Positions 37,109-48,634 of a DNA stretch of 64,000 bases are shown in pieces; the stretch's first letter is position 1, and every line of letters begins with the position of its first letter. The notes beneath the pieces were generated by a model. It did not search any database. It was given only the letters and a program-made list of their open reading frames with translations, and was not told the DNA's origin. A program made the position numbers and the translations under genes. The stretch spans positions 16,434,723 to 16,498,722 of the forward strand of contig NC_084804.1 of assembly GCF_963583255.1 (NCBI RefSeq), written 5' to 3'. The stretch comes from Pyrus communis (Eukaryota; Streptophyta; Magnoliopsida; Rosales; Rosaceae).

Positions 37109-37329
37109 GCGCTTAACGCAAATTTTTTAATAACGTGGCTAACGCCATCCTGACGTCAATCTTGTATCACAGAACCCTCAGGCACTTGGGCCTTGGACTC
37201 GCGCTTGCCCTCTCTCACGGGCTCCCCCTTAGCCCAATTGCCCACATGGGTTAGAGCAAGTTTGGGAGGCTATTGGGTTGCTTTGGTTCCCTGTCCACCG
37301 GGCTATCTATACCGCTAAACTTGCTCTTA

Positions 37330-37865
37330 TGCTCTTAAATATTTACTATAATTCCAGTTTTGTTGGCCATCACTACCCACTGCTGGGTTATTTTTCTTGA
37401 ATTTCTTGTTTCTTTGATAAACATTATCAATTGTACACATGCTATGCATGTGTTTCTTAAAATCTAGAAAATAAAACTTACAACAGAGAAAATATAAAAT
37501 GGTTGCTAAAGCTTTTTGGTGACAACCTTCAAACAATTTTTCATCACTGAAGAGATTGTTCATATCTTTAGTGACTATTTCTAGATAATTATTTTGTCAC
37601 TAAAAATCTATTTTATTTTAGAGAAAAATATGAAAGAGAAATGAGAGTAAATGATAGAATAAATACACAGAGTACCTCACCATCAAGCTGGATAAAATAC
37701 ATTATTTACTCATAACTTTTCTTCCTTGTAGTATGGACACTTATTTACATATTAATTATAGACAAGGCTATTTCCATTTTTTACTATTTTTTTTATGAAT
37801 TAAACTCCCAAAATATCTGTCTCAATACATGTACATACATACATATATATATACATACATACATA

Positions 37866-37897
<32 letters not shown>

Positions 37898-37902
37898 CAT
37901 AC

Positions 37903-37940
<38 letters not shown>

Positions 37941-38021
37941 TGTTTTCTTAGTTTCGAGATGATCCTAGACAACAAACTAGCCCTTCTAATTATTCGACTT
38001 TTGACGTTACCACGTGGGACC
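37330..38021. other. Continuation of OMT downstream flank, microsatellite and next promoter block
   Basis: 37330-37780 is homologous to 50215-51030 (for example CAGAGAAAATATAAA and AACAATTTTTCATC). 37800-37830 is the array promoter start (AACTCCCAAAATATCT). 37832-37941 is a (TACA)n/(TA)n microsatellite. 37942-38021 matches 52660-52740 of the copy 3 upstream region. Confidence 0.65.
37832..37941. repeat. (TACA)n/(TA)n microsatellite
   Basis: Runs of ATACATACATAC interleaved with ATATATAT over about 110 bp. A shorter related tract (CATACATACATATATAT) lies at 52615-52651 at the homologous place upstream of copy 3, so the microsatellite was part of the duplicated unit. Confidence 0.9.
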
Positions 38022-38880
38022 ATCCCCAACTTCTAGTTTAAAACCTAAAATATTTAACCCATAAATAGTTTTTCTCCTCCAATCATTCTAAGTTAAAATT
38101 TTAACCCGAAATTATTAAAGAATGAATTAAGGATATTATTTTCTTAAATTTACTTAAAAAAATTATGTAGACTATTTTTTTGATAAGAAAATGAATATAT
38201 TAAAAAGAGAATCCTCTGGAACAACTAGAACCATTACAGTCAAAGTTAAAAGCTTGTAACGCTGAAGGGGGAAGACAATGATCCCAAAAGTGGGGATCTG
38301 AAACCGAAGCCCCCACATCAGCCAGCTTATCAGCCACAAAATTAGCTTCCCTAAAAACATGCCTCCAACGAATAGACTAGAAACTAGCAGCCATCCATTT
38401 AATGTCTCCGATAGTAGAATAGAGATGCCAAGGTGGTTTCCAAACCCTAGTAACTAGTTTGATAATCAGTAAGGAGTCACCTTCAACCTCCACCTTCTTG
38501 ATATCCTTCTTTCTAGCTAAAAGAAAGCCCTCCTTGAGTCAATGCCTCTGCAATCGAAATCGTGGCCCCATCCAAATTGCCGGCCCCAGCACCAACCGTC
38601 AAACCTTGGTCATTTCTCACTACAAAACCCCCTCCAGCCTTACCTTGAGTCACCAATCCATCAAAATTACGTAGACTAGCCTAATTTAATTTTTCGAACA
38701 TTTTAACCTAAAAATATTTAGATTCCGATAAATGTTGAAAATCACTAAACTGACACTATGAAACTTGGGAACACTATGAAGGACTATGAAACACATAAAA
38801 GAATTTTTTTAATTACTTTAGCTGTTGGATTTAAATTTGGACAGTTAGATCTTTTTTTTTTACAGTTGAATTTGATCATA
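38022..38880. mobile_element. Harbinger-family fragment, split by LINE and CACTA insertions
   Basis: The left edge GGACCATCCCCAACTTCTAG resembles the inverted end of the nested Harbinger element at 33008. Interior motifs such as TTCTTTAATAATT (inverted) and TTCCGATAAATGTTGAAAATCACTAAA correspond to 32740-32890 in reverse. It is interrupted by the LINE piece (38175-38664) and then by the CACTA element from 38881. Its continuation is at 47782 onward (TTAGATCTTAGCAGTTGGAT); the right end, near 47990, is not resolved. Confidence 0.45.
38175..38664 (-). mobile_element. 5'-truncated LINE with RNase H domain
   Basis: Target duplication AATTATGTAGACTA (38161-38174) and AATTACGTAGACTA (38665-38678), 13 of 14 identical, flanks the insert. 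On the minus strand it encodes parts of a plant non-LTR retrotransposon RNase H (PF13456-like): GKAGGGFVVRNDQGL, then VEGDSLLIIKLVTRVWKPPW, then WRHVFREANFVADKLAD. Frames are broken by stops. The low-coordinate end is T-rich on +, consistent with the 3' end of a minus-strand LINE. Confidence 0.78.
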
Positions 38881-41114
38881 CACTAGTAAAAAAAAAAAAA
38901 AACAGTTTGCGCGGTGCAGGTCCTTCGTCGCTCAAAGTCAAAAAAGTCACGCAAAAATTAGCCCAACGAAACCTTCGTCGCACACCAACCGTTGTGCCAA
39001 GGTAGTGAAAACAGGGTTTGCGCAACAAAGAAGTAACATATGTCGCACATGATGTACGGACTTGCATCGTGCACAACTACTTTGCACGATGAAGAAGGAA
39101 TATGTGTCGCACAAAGTAGTTTTGCACAACGTAGGAACCTCGTCGTGCAAACACACTTTGCGCAACGCATGTTCCTTCTTCATCGCGCAAACCCTTGTTT
39201 TTTTTTTTTTTTTTTTGGCAAAAATATTTTTTATTTAATTTTTAATAAATATTTTAATTAAATTCTAAACAATAATTAATAAACCATGAAAAAGTATTTC
39301 ATTATAAAATATATGAAAATGTAAGTACAAGATGTTTGAGCAAAAAAGAAAAAAACTACAATTGCATAGGACAACAATGCCGAATAACATAACCATAGCT
39401 AGTAGCAATGCTGCTATGCTGCTGTGAGGTAGCCGTTCCACGATGTCGCGAGTCATATGCAATCTTGATCAAGGAGGCGGACATAAGTACGCTATATGCC
39501 AGCTTCAGCATTCGATTAGGCCCTCTGGTGTTTTTTTTAGCTGCCCATAAAAACTTAAATGGTGAAAACCCTAAGCTTAAATTTCTACAAAAAATTCGGC
39601 AAAACTTCCCGTATATCATTTCCCAAAACCTTAAAACAGTAAAATAACAGTAATTCACAACCAGCAACACATTTTCATAATCTAGCAAATTTTCACAATC
39701 ATAAAAATAATAGTTTTAAAATGAAAAAAATAAAAATATAACGTAGTGAGAATTAGAAAAAAAAAATTACCTAGCAGGGAGGCCCCAACCTTGACTCTGG
39801 ATGTTGAGGAAGTGTGATCATAAGGCTTCGGCTCGTGGCGATGCCGGTGAGGCTGCCGTGCACTGAGTGGTTGAACCGACACTGATGACGTCAATGATAC
39901 GGGTACCTGGGACGTCATAGGGGCAGCCTCAGTAAAGGGTGTAGGCTCCCAAATCAATGGAGCACGCACGGCTGGAGCAGTAGATACTGATAATGCAGGA
40001 GGCGCATTGGTCACACTCCGACGACAAGTGATCAACTGTGACATCTATACACTTTTTGAACCATAAAAATGTAACATTAAAAACTAATCCCTTTCTTGCA
40101 TTTGAAACTAATCATTTCAAAAGAAAAAAATACAAAGTAATGGGTATTCAATTCAATCAATACAAAGTAATATTCTAGGTCTTTGCATTCATATTTTTTC
40201 AACCTACAATGTTTTCTCTGTTTGTTTCATACACAAAGAAAATCCTAGTGTTCTAGTAAATGAATCATGTGGAATGATTCATGTGATTGTGATGGCATGA
40301 GGTCTAGGTTTGAAAATTACACGGAACAAAAAAGATAGAGGTAGTAGTACTTGAAGAAAATCAATCAAGAGAGGTTCTTGTGAAGTTCTTCTCAAAAAGA
40401 GAAAGCAAAGATAGACACTGGGGGACAAAAAATCTACACCTACATGTCAAACCGCATATATCTCTCAACCACATATATCTACACCTACATCTCAATACCT
40501 TTCAACCATATATATCAACACCTACATGTCAAATCCTCTTAAGCGCCCCCCTTGATAGTTGAAGAAATGTTCAGGAATCAGTCATCGTTCACTAGTAATG
40601 TTCGAAGCAAGAAACATTAGAAAGCAAAGCATTAGCAATTTGGAGGGAAATAGAACTCAGAGAAGACCAAGTAATAATAAATTAGAGCAATTGAAAACAT
40701 GAGAGGACTCCAGGACATACCAAACTTTTGGATGGGAAAGTATTACTTTGCAAGACAAATATCTTTGTGGTAAAGCACACCCTTTTTGTTCTAAATGAGC
40801 TGCCGTGTGATATAACGAAAGAAATGAGCCATTTCTCACTTAGACTCCAATGGGTTGCAAAGAAGATATAGGAAACAAAGGCAATATACAGATTAAGGTA
40901 ACAAAGGCAATACCAAAGTTCATTACATTTAATAGTTCTCAAAGCAAATTGAAAGCTTAAGTACATGGAATGATTAAATTGATTGACTTCATGATAATAT
41001 CATCAAGTTTGGCTTGTAGCTACCATTTGAAATAAAAGCAGTAATTCAATGATTAAATCGATTGACATCATGATAATATCATCAAGTTCATAGCTAGCCA
41101 GCTAAGGTAGAGAG

Positions 41115-41278
41115 AAAGTTCGAAAGGATAAAAGGTCATCATAGTTAGCAATTGGTACATGATTTATATAATGGAAATCTGCCTTAATCCAATTACAAAG
41201 TTCGAAAGGATAAAAGGTCATCATAGTTAGCAATTGGTACATGATTTATATAATGGAAATCTGCCTTAATCCAATTAC
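41115..41278. repeat. 82-bp tandem duplication
   Basis: The segment 41115-41196 (starting AAAGTTCGAAAGGATAAAAG) is repeated immediately at 41197-41278 with no difference that I can see. Such identity in non-coding DNA suggests a recent event. Confidence 0.9.
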
Positions 41279-42822
41279 AAATCCTAAAAGTGTATATTAC
41301 GACATAGGCGCATTGCAAATTCTCATTTATTATTTTCAAATTCTCATTTAGTAATTTTCATTTGCTTGCTTTACAGAGTTTGGTTATACATTTATTTCTC
41401 CTCATAGTGGAACATAACAACTTTTGGTTCTAGTCCATCTCCAACTTGTTATAGGAATGCACTAATTCTTTTACATGTATTATATTATATACATATGTTT
41501 TTCTAAAAGGATTACAAATTCCTTTGGCTGACTTGACAAGACAACAAAGCCTAATCAACCCCATCATCACCGGTTCAGTTACGCTAGTAAGTAATCAAAT
41601 CACACCAGAAGAGATGCATCTTTGTGCTATTAATTATATGCCATCTTTTGCAAGGGTTTTGCTTATGCTAAATATGCACAAAATCAAGCCACTTTCTACA
41701 AGTTCTATCTTACATTAATTAGCATGTAGTCTGAAAACTAAAACAAGCTATGTGAAGATACTTCCAAAAGTTGGACCATGAGGTACAATGTTGAAGATGA
41801 AGCAGCTGTAAAATGTGTGCAAAGGAGTGGTTTGCTAAGCATGTTAAGTTATTAATAAGTGATTAATAAGCAGCTGTAAAAAGTGTGCAGAGGAGGAACA
41901 AAAGGGTACTGTAGTTTCTAGCTCATAATAATAGCAATATCTAATATCAGAGCTTTCCTTCATACCATTTTCCTGAGCCCAATTACCTTTGCATTTGCCC
42001 CGCAACCAATTAAAAAAATCACAGATTTGCAACCAAAGCTTTCAATATACACAGAGCTTTCAAATAAAACCCTAATTTAGGATTAAAGCAAACACAGATT
42101 CCTGCAACACTCACCAAATAAAACCCTAATTACACTTAAATTAAAAACAAAGTAACAGCAAATAAAACCCTAAATTAAGTGTATATATGATAATTGGGGT
42201 TCCCTAATTACCTAGTTACCTTTGTCTTCGTCTAACGATGGGTGGGTAATGGCGAGGAATTCCTTATGCACTGTATTGCATGACGTGGATGTCCATCATC
42301 TTCGAAAATCACTCGAGGAAGTGGCAGATGAAGGACGACAAAGACAACCGGAGTGAGAGAAAGGGAAGCAAGAGACCGAGTGAAAGAGAGCTATTAGGAC
42401 AATTGAAAATTGCAGCGCCTAATTTTACGCCATTTTGTCCAATTCAAAAGAGCGCCTAATTTTTACAATTGTAGAACCAAAATTTTACCCCCTTGCACGA
42501 CGCATGTATCCAATACACGACGACCACACTGTCGCATCGCGCTAGTTATATATATATTTTTAAAAAAATTATAAAATTTACTAAAATGTGACTTTACTCC
42601 TTTCAAATTCATTTTTTTTTTACATAAAACCCACAATAATCTATTTTTCTAACAAAAACCCAATCCAAACTACAATAATAAATTTAAAGCTACTTAATAA
42701 ATATACATACCATTCAATTTCTTAAGTATTATACATACAAAATAAATAAATTTAAAGTTACTTAATAAATATATATATATATATATCATTCAACTTGATG
42801 GATATGCATGCTACAAAATTAG

Positions 42823-45584
42823 CGTGACAACCTGTCCCTAATTTTACGTTTTATAAATTTTAAAAGCGTGAATTGACGAAAATGCCCTAGAGGCAAGGAT
42901 TTTGACTTCCGTTGGCCATTGTTTAGAGAGATCTATGAGTTATTCTTTTGGAGTATTTGCATAGTAATCATTGCCACGAACGCATAGGCAAAAGCCGTTT
43001 GACTCTGGATTATAAGACGTTTGAAATTGGTTATTTAAAGTTTAGCTATAAATAAATTGAACTCCCACCTTGTGGGAAAGAAACCAATCAGATTTTAAGC
43101 AAGAATAAGGGGACTAATCGGCTATTTTGTTTAAGCAAGCAATTAGATATGTTAGAAGGAGGACCAATCAGAAATTAGAGAAAGGGATCAGCCAATTAGG
43201 AAGGAGAGCGAAGAACCTCATCCCCTTCCTTTTCAACCCGTGCACACCACACAACCCAGTTCGACCTCCCATTTTCCAAGGCCGATTCCGGCCAACTCCA
43301 GTGGAGTTTTTCGACATCACCACCACCATCTTAAAGCTCTCATTCCCCTCTACAAAACCCACCCAAGAACCACCTTGATTAACCACGATATGTGGTGGTT
43401 TGAAGCCACGAAAGTTGACAAAATCAACAGTGCTCCGGCTACTCTTTTCAATTTTCCTGCGAATCGGCAAACCGATGGCTGATGCCACCACTTGAGCTTT
43501 GTAGCCCATCATCCCAGGAGAAAATTCCAACCAACCTTGACCCTGTTGGACCACCGTAGACAACGAATCGATGCCGGGAAGCTTTAGGCACCCGCCTGCT
43601 TTGTGGGCAAAATTGACCATCTTCCATCCACTTTTGGACTTCGTGGCCAGTATGAAATTGTTCCTCTCTTTGAGATCTTCATTTCTGTGAAATTTGAGAA
43701 TTTTTAGAAATAGTGGAATTTTTCCGATGAACCGTGGCGGCCAACCACCGCGTGCGGCAACGCGTAGGCCGAGACCCCACTGACCATCTTTAGCTAATTT
43801 GGATGCTCCAATTCTATATTTGACATCCGTTTAGTGAAATTACAATGTTTTAATGTAGTTTCGTAGTTGACCACCTAGTTGGCCGTCACGGGGTCCTTGC
43901 ATGAATTGATGATCGGACTGTTGGATCGTCACCAAACATTAATACCTTATAGTACGTAATATTTGGGACCATAGGAACTTACAGATCGGGAATCCGATGT
44001 ATGGATCTTTCCGAATCAGATTTGTAAGTTTGTAAAATAAAATATCCGCTGCCACTTAATTTTAGCAATTGGCGAAGATCCGACCGTTAAATCGTTCCGA
44101 AACTGTAGGATGTTGTTCTAGAATCATAATGAGGATCTTTGGAAGTTACGGATCGGAAATCCGAGGTACAAAGCTTCCGGATTGAGTTGCGTAGGGTTGT
44201 GGACCTTACCGTTAATCTTTGACCGACGGTTGACTTTTGGTCAATGGGTCTCAAATCATTCTAGAAAGTCCTTGGGATGTGTTTTATGTAAGTTACGTGT
44301 TTTATTGATAAGAGTTCTGAGACGTGATTCAATATTTGTTCTAGGTGATGATCGTTCGTGACGTCTCGATATTCGTGCTAAGGAGTCGTAGCGCGGACCT
44401 CAGGTGAGTGAGTCTTTTCATTTTTATAGTATATATATGATTGATAGTTTCACAAATGCTTTTAAATTGATTTATGCATTTTATGCCATGTTAATATATA
44501 TTTTAAAATACTATGATATGGTTGAGTTTTAGATTGCATCATGGCATATCCATATGCATATTACCTGCATACAATTGTTGTGAATGCTTGGAAGTGCTAA
44601 GGTGAACGCGGGACAAGCAGGTAAGTTCAGGTGAGTTTATGGTATTATTTGAAATGATTGAGTTATGGCTTGACTATATTTATGTTTTATGTAACTCCGA
44701 CATTGTCGTACATGTTGTAATAATAGGTAACTCCGACACTGTCGTACATGTTGCAATAATAGGCAACTCCGACACTGTCGTACAAGTTGCAAGATTAGGC
44801 AACTCTGACACTGTCGTACAAGTTGCAAGATTAGGCAACTCTGACACTGTTGTACATGTTGCAATAATAGGCAACTCCGACACTGTGGTACAAGTTGCAA
44901 TACTAGGCAACTCCGACATTGTCGTACAGGTTGCCTATGAGTCGTACAAGTTGCATTAGACAACTCCGACTCATGTGTTATCATAGATTGATGATCACCT
45001 GATTTTTTATATATATTTATGAGTCGTACAGGTTGCGTTAGGCAACTTCGACTCGTGTGTTATCATAGATTGATGATCACCTGATTTTTTTATATATATA
45101 CTGCTGCCGATATGTAGTGATTTAGAATATTCCTGGATTTACTGTTGATTTACATTTGATTTCATACTTATACATAGTATGATTTCTTGCAAACTATACA
45201 GGTATTACAGCGAAGGATTATAACGTTTAAAAGGTCTTTATTAAAGCGTTATTTTCAGGCCCACTCACTCTTGTTTTTTTATCCCTCTAGGTTCTAGTAG
45301 CAGAGTTTTCATATCGATGAGGATTTGTGCTAAATCTTGGTATTGGAAATTACCTTCGATGGTATGATTTTCAATCCACTCTAATGTACTTTACTTATTC
45401 TCTGATGTCACGTGTGAAATGGGTTTATTTCCGCTCACAGAACACTCTCGTATTTAGGCACTTTTAGGTTTAAATTTATTCACATATTCCACATCACTAT
45501 ACTTTATGGCTTCGTCACCTTCCAGGTGTCGGCCAGCACAACTCAATTTGAAATCCTAGTGGACAATCCGAGTCGGGATGCGTC
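42823..45584. mobile_element. LTR-like element of 2.76 kb with ATTAG flanks
   Basis: Begins around CGTGACAACCTGTCCC and ends around CGAGTCGGGATGCGTCA. Direct repeat ATTAG occurs at 42818-42822 and 45585-45589. The interrupted target on both sides resembles the satellite unit found at 45590-46870 (GGATATGCATGCTACAAAAT on the left). TG...CA ends would fit 42825-45585, so exact ends are uncertain. I recall similar GTGACGACCCGTCCC-type LTR ends as common in Rosaceae genomes. No gag or pol is present. It contains the minisatellites at 44690-45100. Confidence 0.5.
44690..45100. repeat. Minisatellites: ~36-bp unit x7, then ~80-bp unit x2
   Basis: From about 44690 to 44940 a ~36-bp unit repeats, built on AACTCCGACACTGTCGTACA and GTTGCAATAATAGGC, with an inner palindrome-like CGAC...GTCG. 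From 44935 to 45100 an ~80-bp unit with GAGTCGTACA.GTTGC and ATAGATTGATGATCACCTGA occurs twice. The period of 36 keeps frames open on both strands, so the ORFs at 44639-44959 (+) and 44637-44984 (-) are by-products. Confidence 0.85.
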
Positions 45585-45589
45585 ATTAG

Positions 45590-46868
45590 TTTCAATGATC
45601 CAATCTTCAAACTTGTTTGTATATACTTTGAGATCGCATACGCCGAAAATTGCAAAAAACAAACATTCAGAGAGCAAGTAACGAGAATTTTTTTTTTCAA
45701 TGGTTATAAATGAAAAATCACGATTTAACGGTAGTTTAACTCCGATTTTGATTATTTTTTATAGTTACATTCCTTGACCCTATATGAATACAATGGACAA
45801 ATTCGATCTTCAATTTAAAATATTTACACTAGTGGATACCACAAAATCTTATGTTATACTCAATGAAAAGTATAAATAAACTCTAAGTGTTAGTGAATCT
45901 ATTGTTTTGATGGGATACGCATCCTACGAAACTAATTTTAACGATCCAATCGTCAAACTTGTTTGCATATGCTTCGAGATTGCATACACCAAAAATCGTA
46001 AAAAACAAACATTCAAAGATCAAGTAACAGGACAAAACTTTTCAACGGTTATAAACCAAAAATCATGATTTTACGGTAGTTTTAACTCCGATTTGCATGA
46101 TTTTTTACAGTTACACTCCTTGATCTTATATGAAGACAATGAATGAACTCGATCTTCAATTTAAAATATTTATACTAGTAGATACCACAAAATCTTATGT
46201 TATATTTAATGAAAGTATAAATAAACTTTAAGTGATATCGTTTTGATGGGATATGCATTCTACGAAACTAATTTCAACGATTGAATCGTCAAACTTGTTT
46301 GTAAATGCTTCAAGATTGCATACACCAAAAATCACAAAAAAAAAAAAACATTCAAAGATCAAGTAACAGGACAAAACTTTTCGACGGTTATAAACGAAAA
46401 ATCATTGTTCAATATTTATTTTAACTCTGATTTTGATGATTTTGATGATTTTTTTACAACTACACTCTTTGACCCTATATGAATACAATGAATGAATTCG
46501 ATCTTCAATTTAAAATATTTACACTATTAGATACCACAAAATCTTATGTTATACTTAATAAAAATATAAATAAACTCTAAGTGTTATTGAATCTATTATT
46601 TTGATGAGATACGCATTCTACAAAACTAAATTCAATGATCCAACCCTCAAACTTGTTTGTATATACTTCGAGATCGCATACGCCAAAACTTGCAAAAAAC
46701 AAATATTCGGAGATCAAGTAACGGGACAGAACTTTTTGACGATTATAAACGAAAAATCATGATTTAACTGTAATTTTAACTCTGATTTTGATGATTTTTT
46801 ACAACTACACTCCTTGATCCTATATGAATACAGTGAACTAGTTCGATCATCAATCTAAAATATTTATA
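45590..46868. repeat. Satellite-like tandem repeat, ~345-bp unit, about 3.7 copies
   Basis: Four successive blocks share the same order of motifs: GATACGCATCCTACGAAACT, CAAACTTGTTTG, GATCAAGTAAC.GGACA, GACCCTATATGAATACAATG, and ACTAGTGGATACCACAAAAT. The GATGGGATAYGCAT motif recurs at about 45908, 46244 and 46602, giving periods of about 336 and 358. Copies differ by point changes and small gaps. No coding potential. Confidence 0.8.
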
Positions 46869-47781
46869 CTAGTGGACCACAAAAACCCTTTGCACGACAC
46901 AGTTTGTTCGTCGCACAAACATACTTTGTGCGACGCATTGGTTGGGGTGTCGTGTAAACATACTTTGTGTGACGTGTTGGTTGGTGCGTCGCGCAAGTTA
47001 TTTTTTTTTAATATCTCTGTTTTCCTTGAGAGCCGTGATGTGGTGGTATGTGCAAACTGGGACATTTCCCTTCAATTATCTCAGCATTTGTATTTCATGT
47101 GAAACTATTTAGTATCAATTTTTTTTACTTGGTCCTTTTTTCTTGAGAAAAATGATGGTTTAATTAGCACCTTGAATCTTGATAATGTTTGTTATTAATT
47201 TTTTTTCTTTAATAACAAGAAGAGAAAGGAACAGAGACAAGGATGGAAGAGTTGATGAAGATCGAAGGGAGAATAAACAAAAATAAATATTAAAAATTAC
47301 CGAATTGCTTTTAGTTTTTATTTTAAAATGTTTTTTTTTGTGTACTTTATCTGTCTCACTCTCGTACGCACTCGGTCCGGACATCTACTATTTTTCTTTC
47401 AATGTTACTTAATACAGAAATTCTTCTGCTGGTTCACATTTGACAATGTTATGCAATAAATAATTGGTTTCTTGTGAATTAAGCTACAATTATTTAAAGG
47501 TATGTTGTCTTGCTGGGCGAGTTGATTTGCCAGAACAAAGTGAATACTTAATTACAATACCTGCCTCCCAAATTGGTTAAGTGATTTTAAAAAAGTTATT
47601 GACTTGGTGCGATGAAAACTGTTGTCGTGCAAAACATCTTTGCACGACACAGGTGCACCTACGTTTCACAAAACGTCGTGCAAACGGCATTTGCGGAACA
47701 TTTTGTGTTTTGCGTTGCGGAAACATACTTTGTGCGACGAAATTTACTCTGTCGCGTAAACATGTTTTTGTATTAGTGATA

Positions 47782-48634
47782 TTAGATCTTAGCAGTTGGA
47801 TTCAACGAATTTACAACTATAAAACTAAAAAAATACACATATGGTGGGTCAACACCGCTAATCCGGAAAAATCCTGACCTAAATTTACTCCAGAAATGAA
47901 TATTTAATTAAAACTCATATTTATCTCATAAATTAGAACAAATTAAAAAAAAATTAGAACTTAAAATTTGAGTTTACGTCAAGAGTTGGAGTATAGCATC
48001 CTCAGAAAAGTCCTCGTTCAAAAGTCGTAGAAGGCGAGCTCTGATTATTCGACTTCTGACGTTACTGCTTTTTTGTTAACTTCTGACGTTGCTACTTTGG
48101 ACTTCAGTTATCCTCGGAAAAGTCTTCTGTTGAAAAGGTAACATGGATATATGCAAATTATTCTGAGGATCAGAGAGAAGAAAACAGTTTGCATAAATTA
48201 ATAAGATACATTAGTAATAGAGAAAGTCTTCTTTAATACATATTAAAAATTGGGTAGTTTTTTTTGGTAAAAGGGTAGTTGAATCTTTGATACAATCATA
48301 ATGAACGTGATGGATTTTTTTCACTAGTGTTGAACATATGAAATCAACAAAACTAATGCGATTATAAAAATTATGGTTCTTCCAACACTAATGCGATTAT
48401 TGTCTTTCTCTTCTTCTTTTTTTTTTTTTTTTTTAAACGATAGATTTTGTTTGATTATATATTAGATTAGTCACCAACGGAGTTTTAACCTATGTTGTCA
48501 TGCAAAGACTCAACACCCTTCCATCATTATGGTAAAGGGCCACTTACATTGTCTTTCTCTTATTAACTTGCTATAACTTTTCTTGCTCAACAAAATGACA
48601 TTTTATAATTAACAGACTATTTGGTTGATTGTAG
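47782..48634. other. Harbinger remnant, then OMT promoter and intron relic
   Basis: 47782-47990 continues the Harbinger-like sequence cut by the CACTA element. 47995-48130 resembles 52740-52810 upstream of copy 3. 48200-48400 carries the promoter block (GTAGTTGAATCTTTGATACA) and the intron tail. 48415-48530 holds a T-rich tract and an unplaced stretch. Exon 1 is absent. Confidence 0.5.

Larger units (their letters stand above)
30258..37326 (+). mobile_element. PIF/Harbinger transposon, 7.07 kb, with nested insertions
   Basis: Target duplication TTA at 30255-30257 and 37327-37329. Termini GAGCACTTCCAGTG and, inverted on the right, GAGCAAGTTTAGCGG. The empty site is at 50212-50214 in another OMT array unit, where CTCGCCCATTATGCCC runs uninterrupted. 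It carries a decayed transposase on + (30832-33180) and, converging on it, a NAM-like second ORF on - (34527-33597), the standard two-gene set of plant Harbinger elements. A second Harbinger derivative (about 31690-33008) and a solo LTR (35079-37108) lie inside it. Confidence 0.8.
38881..47778. mobile_element. CACTA (En/Spm) transposon, 8.9 kb, with ATA target duplication
   Basis: The left terminus is CACTAGTAAAAAA at 38881. The right terminus, inverted, is CACTAATACAAAAACATG at 47778. ATA flanks both sides (38878-38880, 47779-47781), as expected for the 3-bp CACTA duplication. Subterminal regions (38900-39200; 47600-47770) are packed with short motifs such as TTGCGCAACG, GTCGCACA and TTTGCACGAC in both orientations, as in En/Spm transposase-binding regions. 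Similar motifs also occur at 42490-42545 and 46870-47000, so there may be two nested or duplicated CACTA bodies. A Pro/Ser-rich minus-strand ORF at 39682-40044 could be a relic of an element protein; no TNP2-type transposase was recognised. Confidence 0.75.

Noticed and set aside
37793..38029. Tyr/Met/Cys-rich ORF
   Set aside because: Pure translation of the (TACA)n/(TA)n microsatellite.
43168..43620. 150-codon minus-strand ORF
   Set aside because: It lies in the non-coding LTR-like element, lacks a recognisable domain, and has an overlapping open frame on the other strand.
44637..44984. ORFs of 106 and 115 codons with periodic peptides
   Set aside because: The 36-bp minisatellite has a period divisible by three, so all frames repeat; no start context, domain or splice partner.
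44690..45100. CRISPR-like look of short repeats with short unique stretches
   Set aside because: Units are contiguous tandem repeats without unique spacers, in plant nuclear DNA.
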